Source: Hemerocallis citrina
Taxonomy: Eukaryota > Streptophyta > Magnoliopsida > Asparagales > Asphodelaceae
Assembly: GCA_017893485.1 (NCBI GenBank)
Contig: CM030367.1
Location: 147,363,767 to 147,427,766 of the forward strand
DNA length: 64,000 nucleotides
Direction of reading: 5' to 3'
Positions within the stretch are counted from its first letter, which is position 1. Every line of letters begins with the position of its first letter. A program made the translations under genes and the position numbers. Positions 20,456 through 31,700 of the stretch are shown here, one piece after another. The notes beneath the pieces were generated by a model. That model saw only the letters and a program-made list of their open reading frames with translations. It made no database searches and had not been told where the DNA came from.

Positions 20456-22489
20456 TTGGGTCAGTCTATCACTGCTGGCTCCTTTGCCCATGTGTTCTCT
20501 GTTACTCTCGATATGAATTCTTCTTGGATTTTAGATTCTGGTGCATCACATCAACTTACTAGCAATTATACACTACTCACCACCAGCATTGCACTTCTCT
20601 CTCACTCTCCATCCCTACACACTACAGATGGCTCACAACTTCTCACTACACACTCAGGGTCTATTAGCTCTCCTACTCTCACATTGCCTTATGTTCTTTA
20701 TGCTCTTAATTTATCCATAAACCTTATTTTCATTAGTGAGCTATGTGATAATAGTCTTGTCGTTACATTGAATTCTTTAGGTTGCTCTATTACTGATTCA
20801 CAAACTGGTCAGAAGTTTAGGCGTTCTAGTCGACAGGGTCGTCTATATCATCTAGAATTTCTTGATGCCCATAAACTTCATCCTCATTTTGTTGCTGCTG
20901 TGTTCTCTGATGTTGATATGTGGCACGCACGTTTAGCACATATTAGTGGGTCTCGACTCAAAAATTTAGCCCGTAGTGGTGCCCTTGGTCTTCTTTCTTT
21001 TACTTAATTGTCTGATTGTCACGGTTGTCATTTGTCCAAACACATAACACTCCCATTTAATCACAAAAGTACTTCTCAAACTACCCATCTTTTTCAACTT
21101 ATTCACTCTAACATATGGGGACCATCTCCTATGCCTTCTCACAAAGGTTATCTCTACTATATTAGTTTCATTGATGACTTTATTAGATACACATGAGTGT
21201 TTCTTATGCGCAAATGCTCTGTGATATCTGATATTTACCAGTTTTTTACGAACATAGTTCACACTTAGTTTGGTGTGCGTCTCAAAAACTTTTGCTCAGA
21301 CAATACTCGTGAGTACACTTCCACTTTTATGAGATCAATCCTTCTCTCTCATGGTACACTCTTTCAGAAATCATGCCCTTACACACTTGAACAAAATGGT
21401 GTAGTTGAACGCAAGAATCGTCACATCCTTGAGATGACTCACGCTCTTCTACTCTCCTATTCTGTTTCTCTTTCTTTCTGGGCTGAAGGTGTCATGATGT
21501 CTGTCTGTCTCATAACCTCACCCCCTCGTCTGCCTTATCTGGCACATCAATTCATGAGGCTCTTCGTCACTCACCGTCGGACTACAGTATGCTCCGTACT
21601 TTTGGGTGTACCTGTTATGTCATTCTCCCTCCCAATGAGCGCACCAAGCTCACTACTCGAGCTAATAAGTGTGTTCATCTTGGTCTCAGTTCAGAACATA
21701 AAGGATATCGTTGTTTTGATCCCGTGGTGGGTCGTGTTCATATTTCCCGACATGTCTCCTTTGTGGAAGACTCTCCCTACTACTTGAATTCTCCTGAGGA
21801 TGCTAGTTTCTTGATTCCTCTGTTGTTGGGCCTATCTCTCCGGCCCTACCTTCATGCATTTTATATGATCACATCATTTCATGAGGCTCTTCGTCACTCA
21901 CCGCCGGACTACAGTATGCTCCATACTTTTGGATGTATCTGTTATGTCATTCTCCCTCCCAATGAGCGCACCAAGCTCACTGCTCGAGCTAATAAGTGTG
22001 TTCATCTTGGTCTCAGTTCAGAACATAAAGGATATCGTTGTTTTGATCCCGTGGTGGGTCGTGTTCATATTTCCCGACATGTCTCCTTTGTGGAAGACTA
22101 TCCCTACTACTTGAATTCTCCTGAGGATGCTAGTTTTCTTGATTTCTCTGTTGTTGGGCCTATCTCTCTGGCCCTACCTTCACGCATTTTATATGATCCT
22201 ACTCCTTTGGCTTATTTTCCATCTCATACTGACGTTCCACCTATTATTCCTCTTACAAAGACACCACATGTATCCCCGCAGCATCCTACACCTTCACCAC
22301 CTGCATCCACATAGCTGCATGCACCTACTCCACCTATCTCACCCCCATACACTACCCATTCACAACCAGTCCATCAGTCTACATGTTCTACCTCAGACAT
22401 CCCACCATCTCGTTACACACTTGATGCCAATGGTCCCTCTGACCAGTTTGATTTTGCTACCCTTGCATTCTACTCACCATAATTTCATG
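20456..22489 (+). pseudogene. Copia protease-integrase remnant
   Basis: Protease: SSWILDSGASHQLT (catalytic DSGA). The GAG-pre-integrase zinc finger follows (MWHARLAHISGSRLKNLA...CHGCHLSKH). The integrase core is recognisable as HSNIWGP (first Asp changed to Asn), CSDNTREY (second Asp) and EQNGVVERKNR (Glu). Stops occur near 21,005, 21,196 and 21,268. A 327-bp in-frame tandem duplication (21,544-21,870 and 21,871-22,197) repeats the block after the catalytic core (FGC.CYVILPPNERTKL to LPSRILYD). The Ty3 insertion follows at 22,495. Confidence 0.9.
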
Positions 22490-22494
22490 CATAT

Positions 22495-23252
22495 TGATGC
22501 GGTTTGTTTTTTGTCGCAGTGTGGATGCACCAGGTGTGAGTTCGGACTCAATTTGTAATGAGGGAAGAGTGCGGCACGGGACGACGAGCGGGAGGCTCGC
22601 TTCGGTGCTTGAGGATCGGCTCGGATCGCCTCGCCTCGAGTACCTGCATACGGTCCTGAAATACCGGGGTTTATCCCGGCGGCGGATCCTCCGACGATCT
22701 AGTCAGTCTCTGTGAGAGAGTAGCAATAACTAGGGAAATTTGGATGGCAAAAGATTGATTACCTAAAAAGGTGGGTGAGGGTCTAGTATTTATAGAGAAT
22801 TCCAACCGGGTTTGGATCCGCTTGGGGGCCGGGTCTGAACCCGAAAGCCCATGGGCCTGACGTGGCAGAAGGCCCAGGGGGTTTAGGGCTGATGTGGCAG
22901 TACCAAGAGTGGTATAGGGCTGACGTGGCAAAGCCCTTGGTGGTATTTAGAGCTGACATGGCAGATCATGGGGCTCCTGTGCTCCTGGGAGAATCTGGTG
23001 GCCTAGGTTGTGCCAGGTCATCTTCATTCTTTACCAGGCTGGGCGGACGGCCCGGGGGGCTGTCGTGGATCGGAGGCCGAGGGCCATCGATGCTCGTCAG
23101 ATACGAGGAGACCAGTTCTGTGGGGGTGAACTTGCGGTTCGGCGCCGACCCTGTAGTGGCTCGAAGCCAAGCCAGATTGTTGTTTTTCCCATTTTTGAGT
23201 GAGAGCTGTACTGGGTCCTGGTTGGGCCCCAAGCCATTTTTACCCTACCACA
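22495..23252 (-). repeat. Ty3/Tat element 3' LTR
   Basis: 758 bp, same length as 34,325-35,082, about 17 mismatches by eye (about 2%), mostly transitions. On the minus strand it starts TGTGGTAGGG and ends GCATCA. A minus-strand TATA box (CTCTATAAATAC) lies at about 22,788-22,797. Four TGACGTGGCA-type sites (22,858, 22,890, 22,921, 22,954) lie upstream of it. Confidence 0.95.
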
Positions 23253-23266
23253 CAAGCCCCCCACTC
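23253..23266 (-). other. Polypurine tract of the Ty3/Tat element
   Basis: Read on the minus strand, AGGAGTGGGGGGCT stands directly before the 3' LTR start. Confidence 0.85.
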
Positions 23267-23339
23267 CTGCGGGAGTGCGGGAGCTAGCCGTGGAGGAGTG
23301 TTTATGGTTGTAGAAATGGGACGGCGAATTGCTGAGTCT

Positions 23340-24290
23340 TCATGATGGGGTTGCCCTGATGTTAGAAGGAGCCTCGAGCTGGCGAGAGTTGGTTGCCCTG
23401 ATGTAAGAGCGAACCTCGAGCTGGCGAGGGTTGGTTGCCCTGATGTAAGAGCGAACCTCTAGCTGGTGAGGGTTTAAGGGCCGGCAAGGGTGATGGCGAG
23501 CCGTTGAAACTTCCTAAGAAGATTACCCTGGTGCTAGACCGGACCTCGAGCTTTCGAGGAATTATGGGTCGGCAAGGGTGATGGCGAGCCGTTGAGTCTT
23601 CCGGAGAAGACTACCCTGGTGCTGGACCGGTCCTCGAGCTGGCGAGGGTGATGGCGAGCCGTTGAGCCTTCCTGAGAAGACTACCCTGGTGCTAGACCGG
23701 ACCTCGAGCTGGCGAGGGATTATGGGTCGGCAAGGGTGATGGCGAGCCGTTGAGTCTTCCGGAGAAGATTACCCTGGTGCTAGACCGAACCTCGAGCTTT
23801 CGAGGGATTATGGGTCGGCAAGGGTGATGGCGAGCCGTTGAGCCTTCCTGAAAAGACAACCCTGGTGCTAGACCGAACCTCGAGCTTTCGAGGGATTATA
23901 GGTCGGCAAGGGTGATGGCGAGCCGTTGAGTCTTCCTGAGAAGATTGCCCTGGTGCTAGACCGAACCTCAAGCTTTCGAGGGATTATGGGTCGGCAAGGG
24001 TGATGGCGAGCCGTTGAGCCTTCCTGAGAAGACAACCCTGGTGCTAGACCAAACCTCGAGCTTTCGAGGGATTATAGGTCGGTAAGGGTGATGGCGAGCC
24101 GTTGAGTCTTCCGGAGAAGATTACCCTAGTGCTAGACCGAACCTCGAGCTTTCGAGGGATTACGGGTCGGCAAGGGTGATAGTGAGCCGTTGAGCCTTCC
24201 TGAGAAGACAACCCTGGTGCTAGACTGAACTTCGAGCTTTCGAGGGATTATGGGTCGACAAGGGTGATGGCGAGCCGTGGTGCCTTAGAA
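23340..24290. repeat. 88-bp tandem array in the Tat 3' region
   Basis: TGATGGCGAGCCG recurs at 23,491, 23,579, 23,649, 23,737, 23,825, 23,913, 24,001, 24,089, 24,177 (one change) and 24,265. The spacing is 88 bp except one 70-bp step. From 23,579 the monomers alternate between GTCTTCCGGAGAAG and GCCTTCCTGAGAAG types (with one mixed copy), giving a 176-bp dimer. Diverged shorter units lead in from 23,340. Non-coding. Confidence 0.93.
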
Positions 24291-25223
24291 GGTTTGAGAG
24301 GAGTGGCCCGCCGTCTTTGCGGAGCATTGAAGGCACTCCGGGATCTTTGTGATGTTCCAATTTCCTAGGGGCATTAATGGCGCCGCCTAATAAATGCATG
24401 TGGCGCATGGGCTTCCGTTGATTGGCTTTCCCAATGTCATAATGGCCGGTCTATGGGAGAGGCTATAAGTACCCCTCCCCCCACAGCGGGTTTGATCACA
24501 GTCAGGGTGGTCCATTGGCCATCAGAGATGTCTGCTTCGGTAGACGTCTGTCTCTTGCAAAATTTTTAACCCTGGTAGTTTCGGAGAGGGGGTGACTCTG
24601 CCGCCCAGATCTTCTCTTGGATCTGATGGCCTTGATACGGTAGCCAGATCTAGGGGAGATCAGGGCGAGATGGGTAACGATCGAAATCCGGACCGGTAGA
24701 TAAGGAGCCTCGGATTGGTGGTGGCTTTGCCGTCTGGATCCTTTTTCGGGTCAGACGACCCTGACATGGTTGTTTGGCCCGAGAGAGATCCAGACGGGAG
24801 GGGCATCAACCGTATTCCGGACCTGGGGCTGAAGAGCCTCGGACAGATGGGTCGTTTCTGATTGGAGGTGGGCCGATCTGTTTTCTGATAGGGCTCCAGG
24901 CGATGGTGTTTTCTGTCCCACCCTCGAACAGTTCGGGGTTTCGGCTGCCGAGGCTGTAAGCCCTGAGCTGCTCGCGGGTGAGAGGGGAGTCGACCGAGCC
25001 CTGGAGCCTGGGGCGTCTGTCGAAGGACAGCGCCTTAAATCTTAAGTAAAATATTTTCTCCGCCTAACACTCCATCCAAACTGACCCCTGTGTCTGGCTG
25101 CCAGCTTGGCACTGGATGACGTCAGCAGCGCACATTTCAAGAACGTGGCGCGATTTTCCAGGCGGCAGTTGCACGTCAATAGGTGAACAGTAATTGCGGA
25201 AATCGAGGAGTCGTTTTCATCCT
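24291..25223 (+). promoter_or_regulatory. Region upstream of the antisense gene
   Basis: GC-rich DNA without a gene. It contains TATAAGTACCCC at about 24,464, a perfect TGACGTCA bZIP palindrome at 25,117-25,124 and CACGTCA at about 25,174, all within reach of the TATA box at 25,224. The duplicated text CGGACCTGGGG/CCGGACCGG in 24,660-24,850 suggests further short repeats. Confidence 0.5.
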
Positions 25224-25391
25224 CTATAAATGTCCCCCCTTCTCCCCCTTTCGCCCACTTCTTTCTCGCTTCCTTCTTTTTCAAAAAATCTTCCAACACT
25301 TCAGCTCTCGTCCCTACCGTTGGCTGCACCAGGCTCGTTCTTCCGAAGCGACCCCAGGTTAGTTGGTAAGTCTGTTTTAGTTTAGGCATAG
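25224..25391 (+). promoter_or_regulatory. TATA box and leader of the antisense gene
   Basis: CTCTATAAATGTCC places a TATA box at 25,224-25,230, about 168 bp upstream of the ATG at 25,392. The CAG/GTTAG and GGTAAG sequences at 25,355-25,368 suggest a leader intron. The strand is opposite to gag-pol. Confidence 0.6.
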
Positions 25392-27633
25392 ATGGACAGG
25401 GCTCAGTCTGGCTCGTCAGCGTCGACGTCTAGGGGGGAAGGGAAACCCGCCTCCAAATCGACTTTGTGGGAGGAGCCTGTGCCTGAGGGGGGAGTCTGTA
25501 TATAATGCGGAGCCTTCCGATTCGATTTCGTGGGAGGAGCCGGTAGGCGAGGAGGCGCCAGTGTATAATGTGAAGCCGTTGCGATCTCGGAAGCCTTTTG
25601 TGGTGGAGAGCAGCGAATCTGAGGAGGGGGCGGTAGTTCAGGCGAAGTCCAGATTCTAGGGTTGGCTTCCGAAGAGGAGGGTGGCCCCGAAGGGGGTGAA
25701 GCCGAAGGGGCTCAGATGGGAGGTCAGGGTGTGGGCCCGAGTTCCATGCCGACCGGTCTGGGGCGATTATCTACCCCCTCGCCGGAACGAGCCAAGAAGA
25801 AGAGGGCTCCGAAGAAGAAGCGGTCGAGGACCGGTGGCTCGAGCCAGGCGCCTGTTCATCGTAACTTGATGACAGGGTCGCCCGTACAACCTAAGCCGTT
25901 CCGTCGGTACCCCGACGATCTTTCCGATAAGGAGTTGTTTGGGGTCCAGCCGTCGTCGCCGAGCCGGAAGAGGGTGAAGATGGACACACTTCCGACCGTT
26001 CTGGAGGTAGGTGACTTGGAGGCTTTGCAGCTGGCGTACCACATAGGGTCCAGCTATGAGCTCATGTTACCGAGCTCTACCCTTCGGCCGACCGACCCGC
26101 TGCCTGATTGGTATTGCGTCTTCCCCGTGGATGCCTTCATCTCCGGACTGAGGTTGCCAGTCCACCCGTTTGTTCGCGAGGTTTTGAACTGGGCATCCTT
26201 GGCGCCGATGTAGTATGGCCCAAACTCCTGGAAGCAGATCATCTACTTCGTGCTGATGTGCGAGGAGTAGAAGGTACCCCTGTGGCTGAATGTGTTCCGA
26301 GCAATGTTGATGATCAGCTCGGCGGCTGAGGGTGTTTACTACATCTCGCCCCGGAGTAAGGGGAAGGTCGTCCACAGCCACCCGGACTCCATCAAGGATT
26401 GGAAGAAAAAATATCTGGTGATCCGGAGTGAGGAGCCCTGGGGCATTCCCACCCGATGGAACCACTCCAAGCCGAGCTACAAAACGCCTAGGCCGAGGAT
26501 CCTGACGGCCGAGGAGTGGGGGTTTGTTGAGCGCCTCCGTCTGTCGCATAGTATCAATTGGACGAAGGTGACGGAGGGTCATCTGGCGAGCGTCGGACTG
26601 AGCCCAGCCGTCCTGTGTATGTAGTTGTTTCTTTTGTTTTGACTTTGTTGTTCCTCTGTGCTCATTGTCCTTACTGGATCTTTTTGCAGATATGGATTCT
26701 GAATCGATCAAGGCAAAGAGGCTCGCCATGAAGAAGGAGAAGGCCGAGAAGAAGGGGGAGGCGATGAAGACGAAGGGGTCGTCCCAGGTGGTCTCCGAGG
26801 CCCCTGTTCAGCCGAGGGCCAAAAGGACTCGCTCGGAGACGGTCAAGGACGTGGCTGTTCAGGGCGGCCCGGACCAGGGCAAGGTCACCGATCTTGATAA
26901 GGGGAAGGGCCCTCTGGTGGACCCAGAGGTAGAGGAGAGGCTTCGGCGACCGTGGGTGCCAAGTTGGTCAATCTGCGAGGGAGACTGCCTGACCCGAGGG
27001 CGGCAGGCCGTCGAGGTGGCGAGTAAGCTGGCGACCCCCCGGGATCGTTTGGAGATGAAGGCCGAGACCCTGGAGGAGGCGTATACCCACCTTGCACAGG
27101 CCAATGTGCTGGTAAGTCTGCCGACCCCTCTTGCCTTGTAATTACGTTGTAGAGGAGGCATCCTTAGTTGTGCTCGGTGACTGCAGGCGACCGTGCAGGG
27201 GGCCCACGTGAGGGGCCTCTATGAGGCGGCCTTGAAGCGGGAGCGCGACCGGGCTGACAAGGCCGTGCAGAAGACGAAGGAGATGAAGATAGAGCTCGAA
27301 GGCTCTCATAAGAGGGAGCAGGAGATGAAGACAGCCTTCGAGAAGGAGGAGGAATGGGCGAAGAAGATGGCGGATCAGAAGAAGAAGTTCGCCAAGGAGA
27401 TGGGAGAGCTGACAGAGACGGGTCAACTCCTGGTGATCAAGGCTCAGGACGAGTGTTATGCGAAGGCCCTTAGCCACGTGAGGCACTTCTATCCGACCCT
27501 CGACCTCTCCAACTTCGATTATGACATGGAGATCGAGGGGACACCGAAGACCCCTGGCGAAGAAGGGCCCGCTCCTGACCCGTCTGCCGACCCCCCTGTG
27601 AACCCGTCTGCCGACGCTGAGGTGGGAAAATAA
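25392..27633 (+). pseudogene. Antisense Tat gene (PF04195-type 'putative gypsy transposon' protein)
   Basis: The frame starts MDRAQSGSSASTSRGEGKP at 25,392 and breaks near 25,500 (one-base shift; the WEEPV...VYN block is duplicated). It reopens from 25,662 with a basic stretch (KKKRAPKKKRSR, possible nuclear signal). The core GLRLPVHPFVREVLNWASLA...NSW, then VYYISPRSKGK, fits the plant Transposase_28 / gypsy-type family as I know it. Stops at about 26,212 and 26,269 interrupt it. Probable introns: about 26,617-26,690 and 27,111-27,186 (GTAAGT...CTGCAG). The last exon is a long charged coiled coil ending at 27,633. Tat elements such as Grande carry antisense genes at this place. Function unknown. 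Confidence 0.8.
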
Positions 27634-27819
27634 GTTGTATAGTTTTGTCTTTCTTTTTCCCTCTCTCGATTGTATTTGCCTTCCACGGACTGGCCACCGC
27701 ATTTTTTGTAAGAAGCAACTCGATTTATAAAAAAGGATTTTTGACTGGCCAAGTGTTTTGACCTCGGATATTTTCGAACCTCCTTGCTTATGTGTGTTGA
27801 GTTGGCTGATTCTCTTGTA

Positions 27820-28360
27820 GGTTGTGGCTCCCCTTCTCGAGGTGGACCCCCGTCGTTCCGACGTGGCGTGGCTCTGGAGCAAAGTTGAGGCCCTGGAGGC
27901 CGTGTTGGTTCGCTACCGAAAGGGGGCTCGTGAGACTGATGCGGCCTTTAACTATTATCGGAATAAGTCTGAGGCCTTAAGTGAGGAGGTGAGCCGGCTG
28001 AGGAGGGCGATGGTGGATCGGAAACTCGGCGGTGCCGGTCTTGGACATGCCATGTCGAGTGCCTCGGTGCAGAGGCCCTCTTCTGAGAGGTTACTCCGCG
28101 ATGTCATTGTGGAGAAGGAGATGGAGATACACCGTTACAAGACGATGCTGGGTGTCTCGACATCTTCCTCAGTGGGTCGGCGAGCAGAGGGGGTTCCCTC
28201 CGCGCTGCTGCTGTTGGAGCATATGCGACCAGTTGATGCCCAGAGCTCCGTGGCTGGTGTGTCGACCGTGGCTGAGCCTAAGGATCATCATGACGAGGAG
28301 AGGGCTCATAGTCGCTCGGTCGGAGTGGTCCCGCCCTTCGTCGGACCCGAGGGGCCCTAA
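27820..28360 (+). CDS. Second antisense ORF or terminal exon, coiled coil
   Basis: Opens after an acceptor-like CTCTTGTAG at 27,820 and reads VVAPLLEVDPRRSDVAWLW... to a stop at 28,358-28,360, about 180 residues. It has heptad-like charged segments (WSKVEALEAVLVRYRKG, SEALSEEVSRLRRAM). It may be the last exon of the antisense gene or a separate small protein. I do not recognise a domain. Confidence 0.5.
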
Positions 28361-28780
28361 GATGGCGGTTTCCCCAAGCTTGAGATGAGTGGAGTGGTCT
28401 TGTAACGGTCTTTGTTGGTTTTTCCAGAATCAAATAAAAGAGTATGAATAAAGAATTCTTTTCCTTCTTTGCTCTGGCTAGTATTGCAGTGAAAGATGGC
28501 GGAGGCGAGGTTCGGCTCCGTCGATCCGTGAGGGATCGACGCGGGGCATGAGGAAGAGTCCCTGGTCTGAAGCCGGGTCGGACCTACCGAGACGTTGGGG
28601 ACGATACCGGAGTGAGAACTCGGGTGCCAATCCCATGGTCCGGTGTTGGTCGGAGCTGCCGAGGCATATGGAGTTTGACAAAAAGAGATTTCTTTCATAC
28701 AAGATAGGGAGGGTCGCTGAAGCGGCCCTTTACACATGAAAGCTTACAAAAGATGTTATTTACATTAGCCAAGCTAGAAC

Positions 28781-31700
28781 CTATGTTCGCTCTTCCAGGA
28801 ACTTCATTAGGTGCTCGGCGTTCCAGGGCCGGCTGATGGGCCAGCCGTCCATATCTGTCAGTCGGTATGTACCAGGGCGTACAGCCTCGACTACATGGTA
28901 TGGGCCTTCCCAGTTGGGAGCCAATTTCCTCTTCTTGGTTGGATCAGAGACGGACAGTTTTCGTAACACGAGGTCCCCCGCCTTGATGTTTGTGGGGTGG
29001 ACCTTCTTGTTGTAAAACTTCTCGATCCGTTGTTGGTAGATGCTTCTTCGGATTGAGGATTTCTCTCTGACTTCGGCGACAAGGTCTAGGTTGGCCCTCA
29101 AGCCGGATGAATTGTCAGCTTCGTCGAAGGTCATGATACGGGGAGAAGGCAGGCCGACCTCGACAGGGATGACTGCCTCCATCCCGTAGGTCAAGGTGAA
29201 CGGTGTCTCTCCCGTGGGGATCCTCTTGGTGGTTCGGTGGGCCCATAGCACGCTAGGCAGTTCCTCGACCCATAGCCCTTTGGAGAAACTGTCGAGGCGC
29301 TTTTTGAGGCCGTCGAGGATTTGCCTGTTCGCGTTCTCCGCTTGGCCGTTGGACTGAGGGTGGCAAATAGCGGAGAAACGTTGCTGGATGCCGATGTCTA
29401 CACAGAAAGTTTGGAAGTTCTGACCTTGGAATTGAGTTCCGTTGTCTGTGACGAGGACCCGAGGAATTCCGAACCGGCAAATGATGTTCTTCCAAAAGAA
29501 CTATTGTACTTGGCGCTCGGTGATGCTGGACAGAGGCTCGGCTTCGAGCCACTTGGTGAAGTAGTCGATGGCGACTATTAAGAATTTCTTTTGCCCTACC
29601 GCTATGGGGAAGGGGCCCACAAGGTCCATGCCCCACATGACGAATGGGGTAGGACTAGCCAGGGATCGGAGATTAGCTTGAGGAAGTCTCTTGATAGGGG
29701 AGAACCTTTGGCACAGGCCGCATCTCTTGACTAGGTCTTGCGAGTCTTGGAGCATGGTCGGTCAATAGTACCCCTGATTCAGGGCCTTCTGAGCGAGCGT
29801 CCTGCTCCCCATGTGGCATCCGCCGATCCCCTCATGAAGATCTTTGAGCACATAGCTGGCCTCGTCGCTGGTGAGACAGCGGAGGTACGGCTTGCCGTCG
29901 GCCAAGGTGTATGAGCGTTTGAAGAGGATGTCATCAATCATGACGAACCTTTCAGCTCGGACCCTAACTCGTCTGGCTTCAGCTCGGTCTTCAGGAAGCT
30001 CGGCATTGATTAAGAATTTCCGGATGGGAGTGGTCCAGTCGTCTAGACTGGCTCCGTCTTGGACACACATTGCCTCCTGATCTTGACCGTTGATACTTGG
30101 CTTTAGGAGGATTTCTATGAGTACCGTTTGGTCGAGACCCTCGAAGGAGGAAGAGGCGAGTTTTGACAACGCGTCTGCTTGAGCGTTCTGCTCCCTAGGG
30201 ACTCGAATGACTGCGGAGTGGCAGAAGGACGCTAGGAGACGTCGGACTACTGCCAAATACCTCACCATGCGTTCATCGCGGGCTTCATATTCTCTGGTGA
30301 TCTGATTGACCACGAGCTGAGAATTGCTGAAGGCCCAGATTTGCTTGGCTCCGGCTCGATGTGCTAGGGTCAATCCGGCGATCATGGCCTCGTATTTCGC
30401 CTCATTGTTAGAGGCCGGAAAGCTGAGGCGGAGGGAGTATTGAAGTAAGAATTGGTCGGGACCACGAAGGATGATGCCGGCCCCACTCCCTATTTCGCAT
30501 GATGATCCATCGACAAAGACCTCCCAGGTCGGATCCGAGGCCTCGGTGCAGGGCTGCTCGGAGACGGTGCACTCAGTGATGAACTCGGCGAGGGCCTGCC
30601 CTTTGATGGCCGTCCTCGGCTGGTAGCTGATGTCGAACTGACTCAGCTCAATCGACCACTTGACTAAGCGGCCAAACTTTTCGGGCTTATGAAGGACAGT
30701 CTTCAGTGGCTGGTCGGTCAGTACTTGGACGGAGTGGGCCTGGAAGTAAGGATGAAGCTTCCGGGCTGCCATGACCAAGGCATATGCCACCTTCTCTATC
30801 TTTGCGTACCTCGTCTCGGTGGGGAGCAGAACTTTGCTCACATAGTACAATGGCCTCTGGACCCCATCTTCCTCTCGGAAGAGGACGGCGCTGAGGGTGC
30901 TATCCGAGGCGGACAGGTAGAGCCATAGTGGTTCGCCTGGCTTGGGCTTGCTGAGGAGAGGGGGGTTGGTTAGGTACTGCTTCAGCTGTTCGAAGGCCTC
31001 TTGTTGATGGGTACCCCACTCGAAGCCTCCCTTTCCGCGTAGAGCCTTGAAGAAGGGGAGAGACTTCTCCCCTGACTTGGAGAGGAAACGGTCGATTGCA
31101 GCCAACCGGCCCGTGAGTCTCTGAACCTCTTTGACATTCCGGGGTGGGGCCATGTCAATAATTGCTTGGATTTTCTCGGGGTTCGTCTCGATGCCGCGCT
31201 GGCTGACGATGAACCCTAGGAACTTCCCAGTGGATACGCCGAAGGCACATTTAGCCAGGTTGAGCCTCATATTGTGATGTCGGAGGACTCCGAAGGCTTC
31301 CTCGAGGTCGGCGACGTGGTCCGGCCCGGCCCGGCTTTTGACGAGCATGTCGTCGACATAAACTTCCACGTTGTGGCCGATCAGGTCTTTGAAAATTCTG
31401 TTGATGAGCCGTTGGTATGTGGCTCCGGCGTTTTTTAGCCCGAAGGGCATAACGCGGTAGCAGAATAGACCCTGGTCGGTGACGAACGAGATCTTGGAGA
31501 TGTCCGGTGGAAACATTCGGATCTAATTGTACCCTGAGAATGCGTCCATGAGGGACAGTAACTCATGCCCCGAGGTTGCGTCGATCAAGGCGTCGATGCG
31601 GGGGAGGGGGAAAGGATCTTTTGGACATGCTTTGTTTAAGTCCGTAAAGTCGATACAGATCCGCCAGCCCCCGGTTGCCTTCTTCACCATGACGACATTA

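Noticed and set aside
23340..24290. CRISPR-like array
   Set aside because: Repeats are 88 bp without unique spacers, in a plant retrotransposon.
28357..28737. Minus- and plus-strand frames between integrase and antisense gene as extra genes
   Set aside because: Short, no domain, overlapping each other; the region is the gap between integrase stop and antisense ORF.
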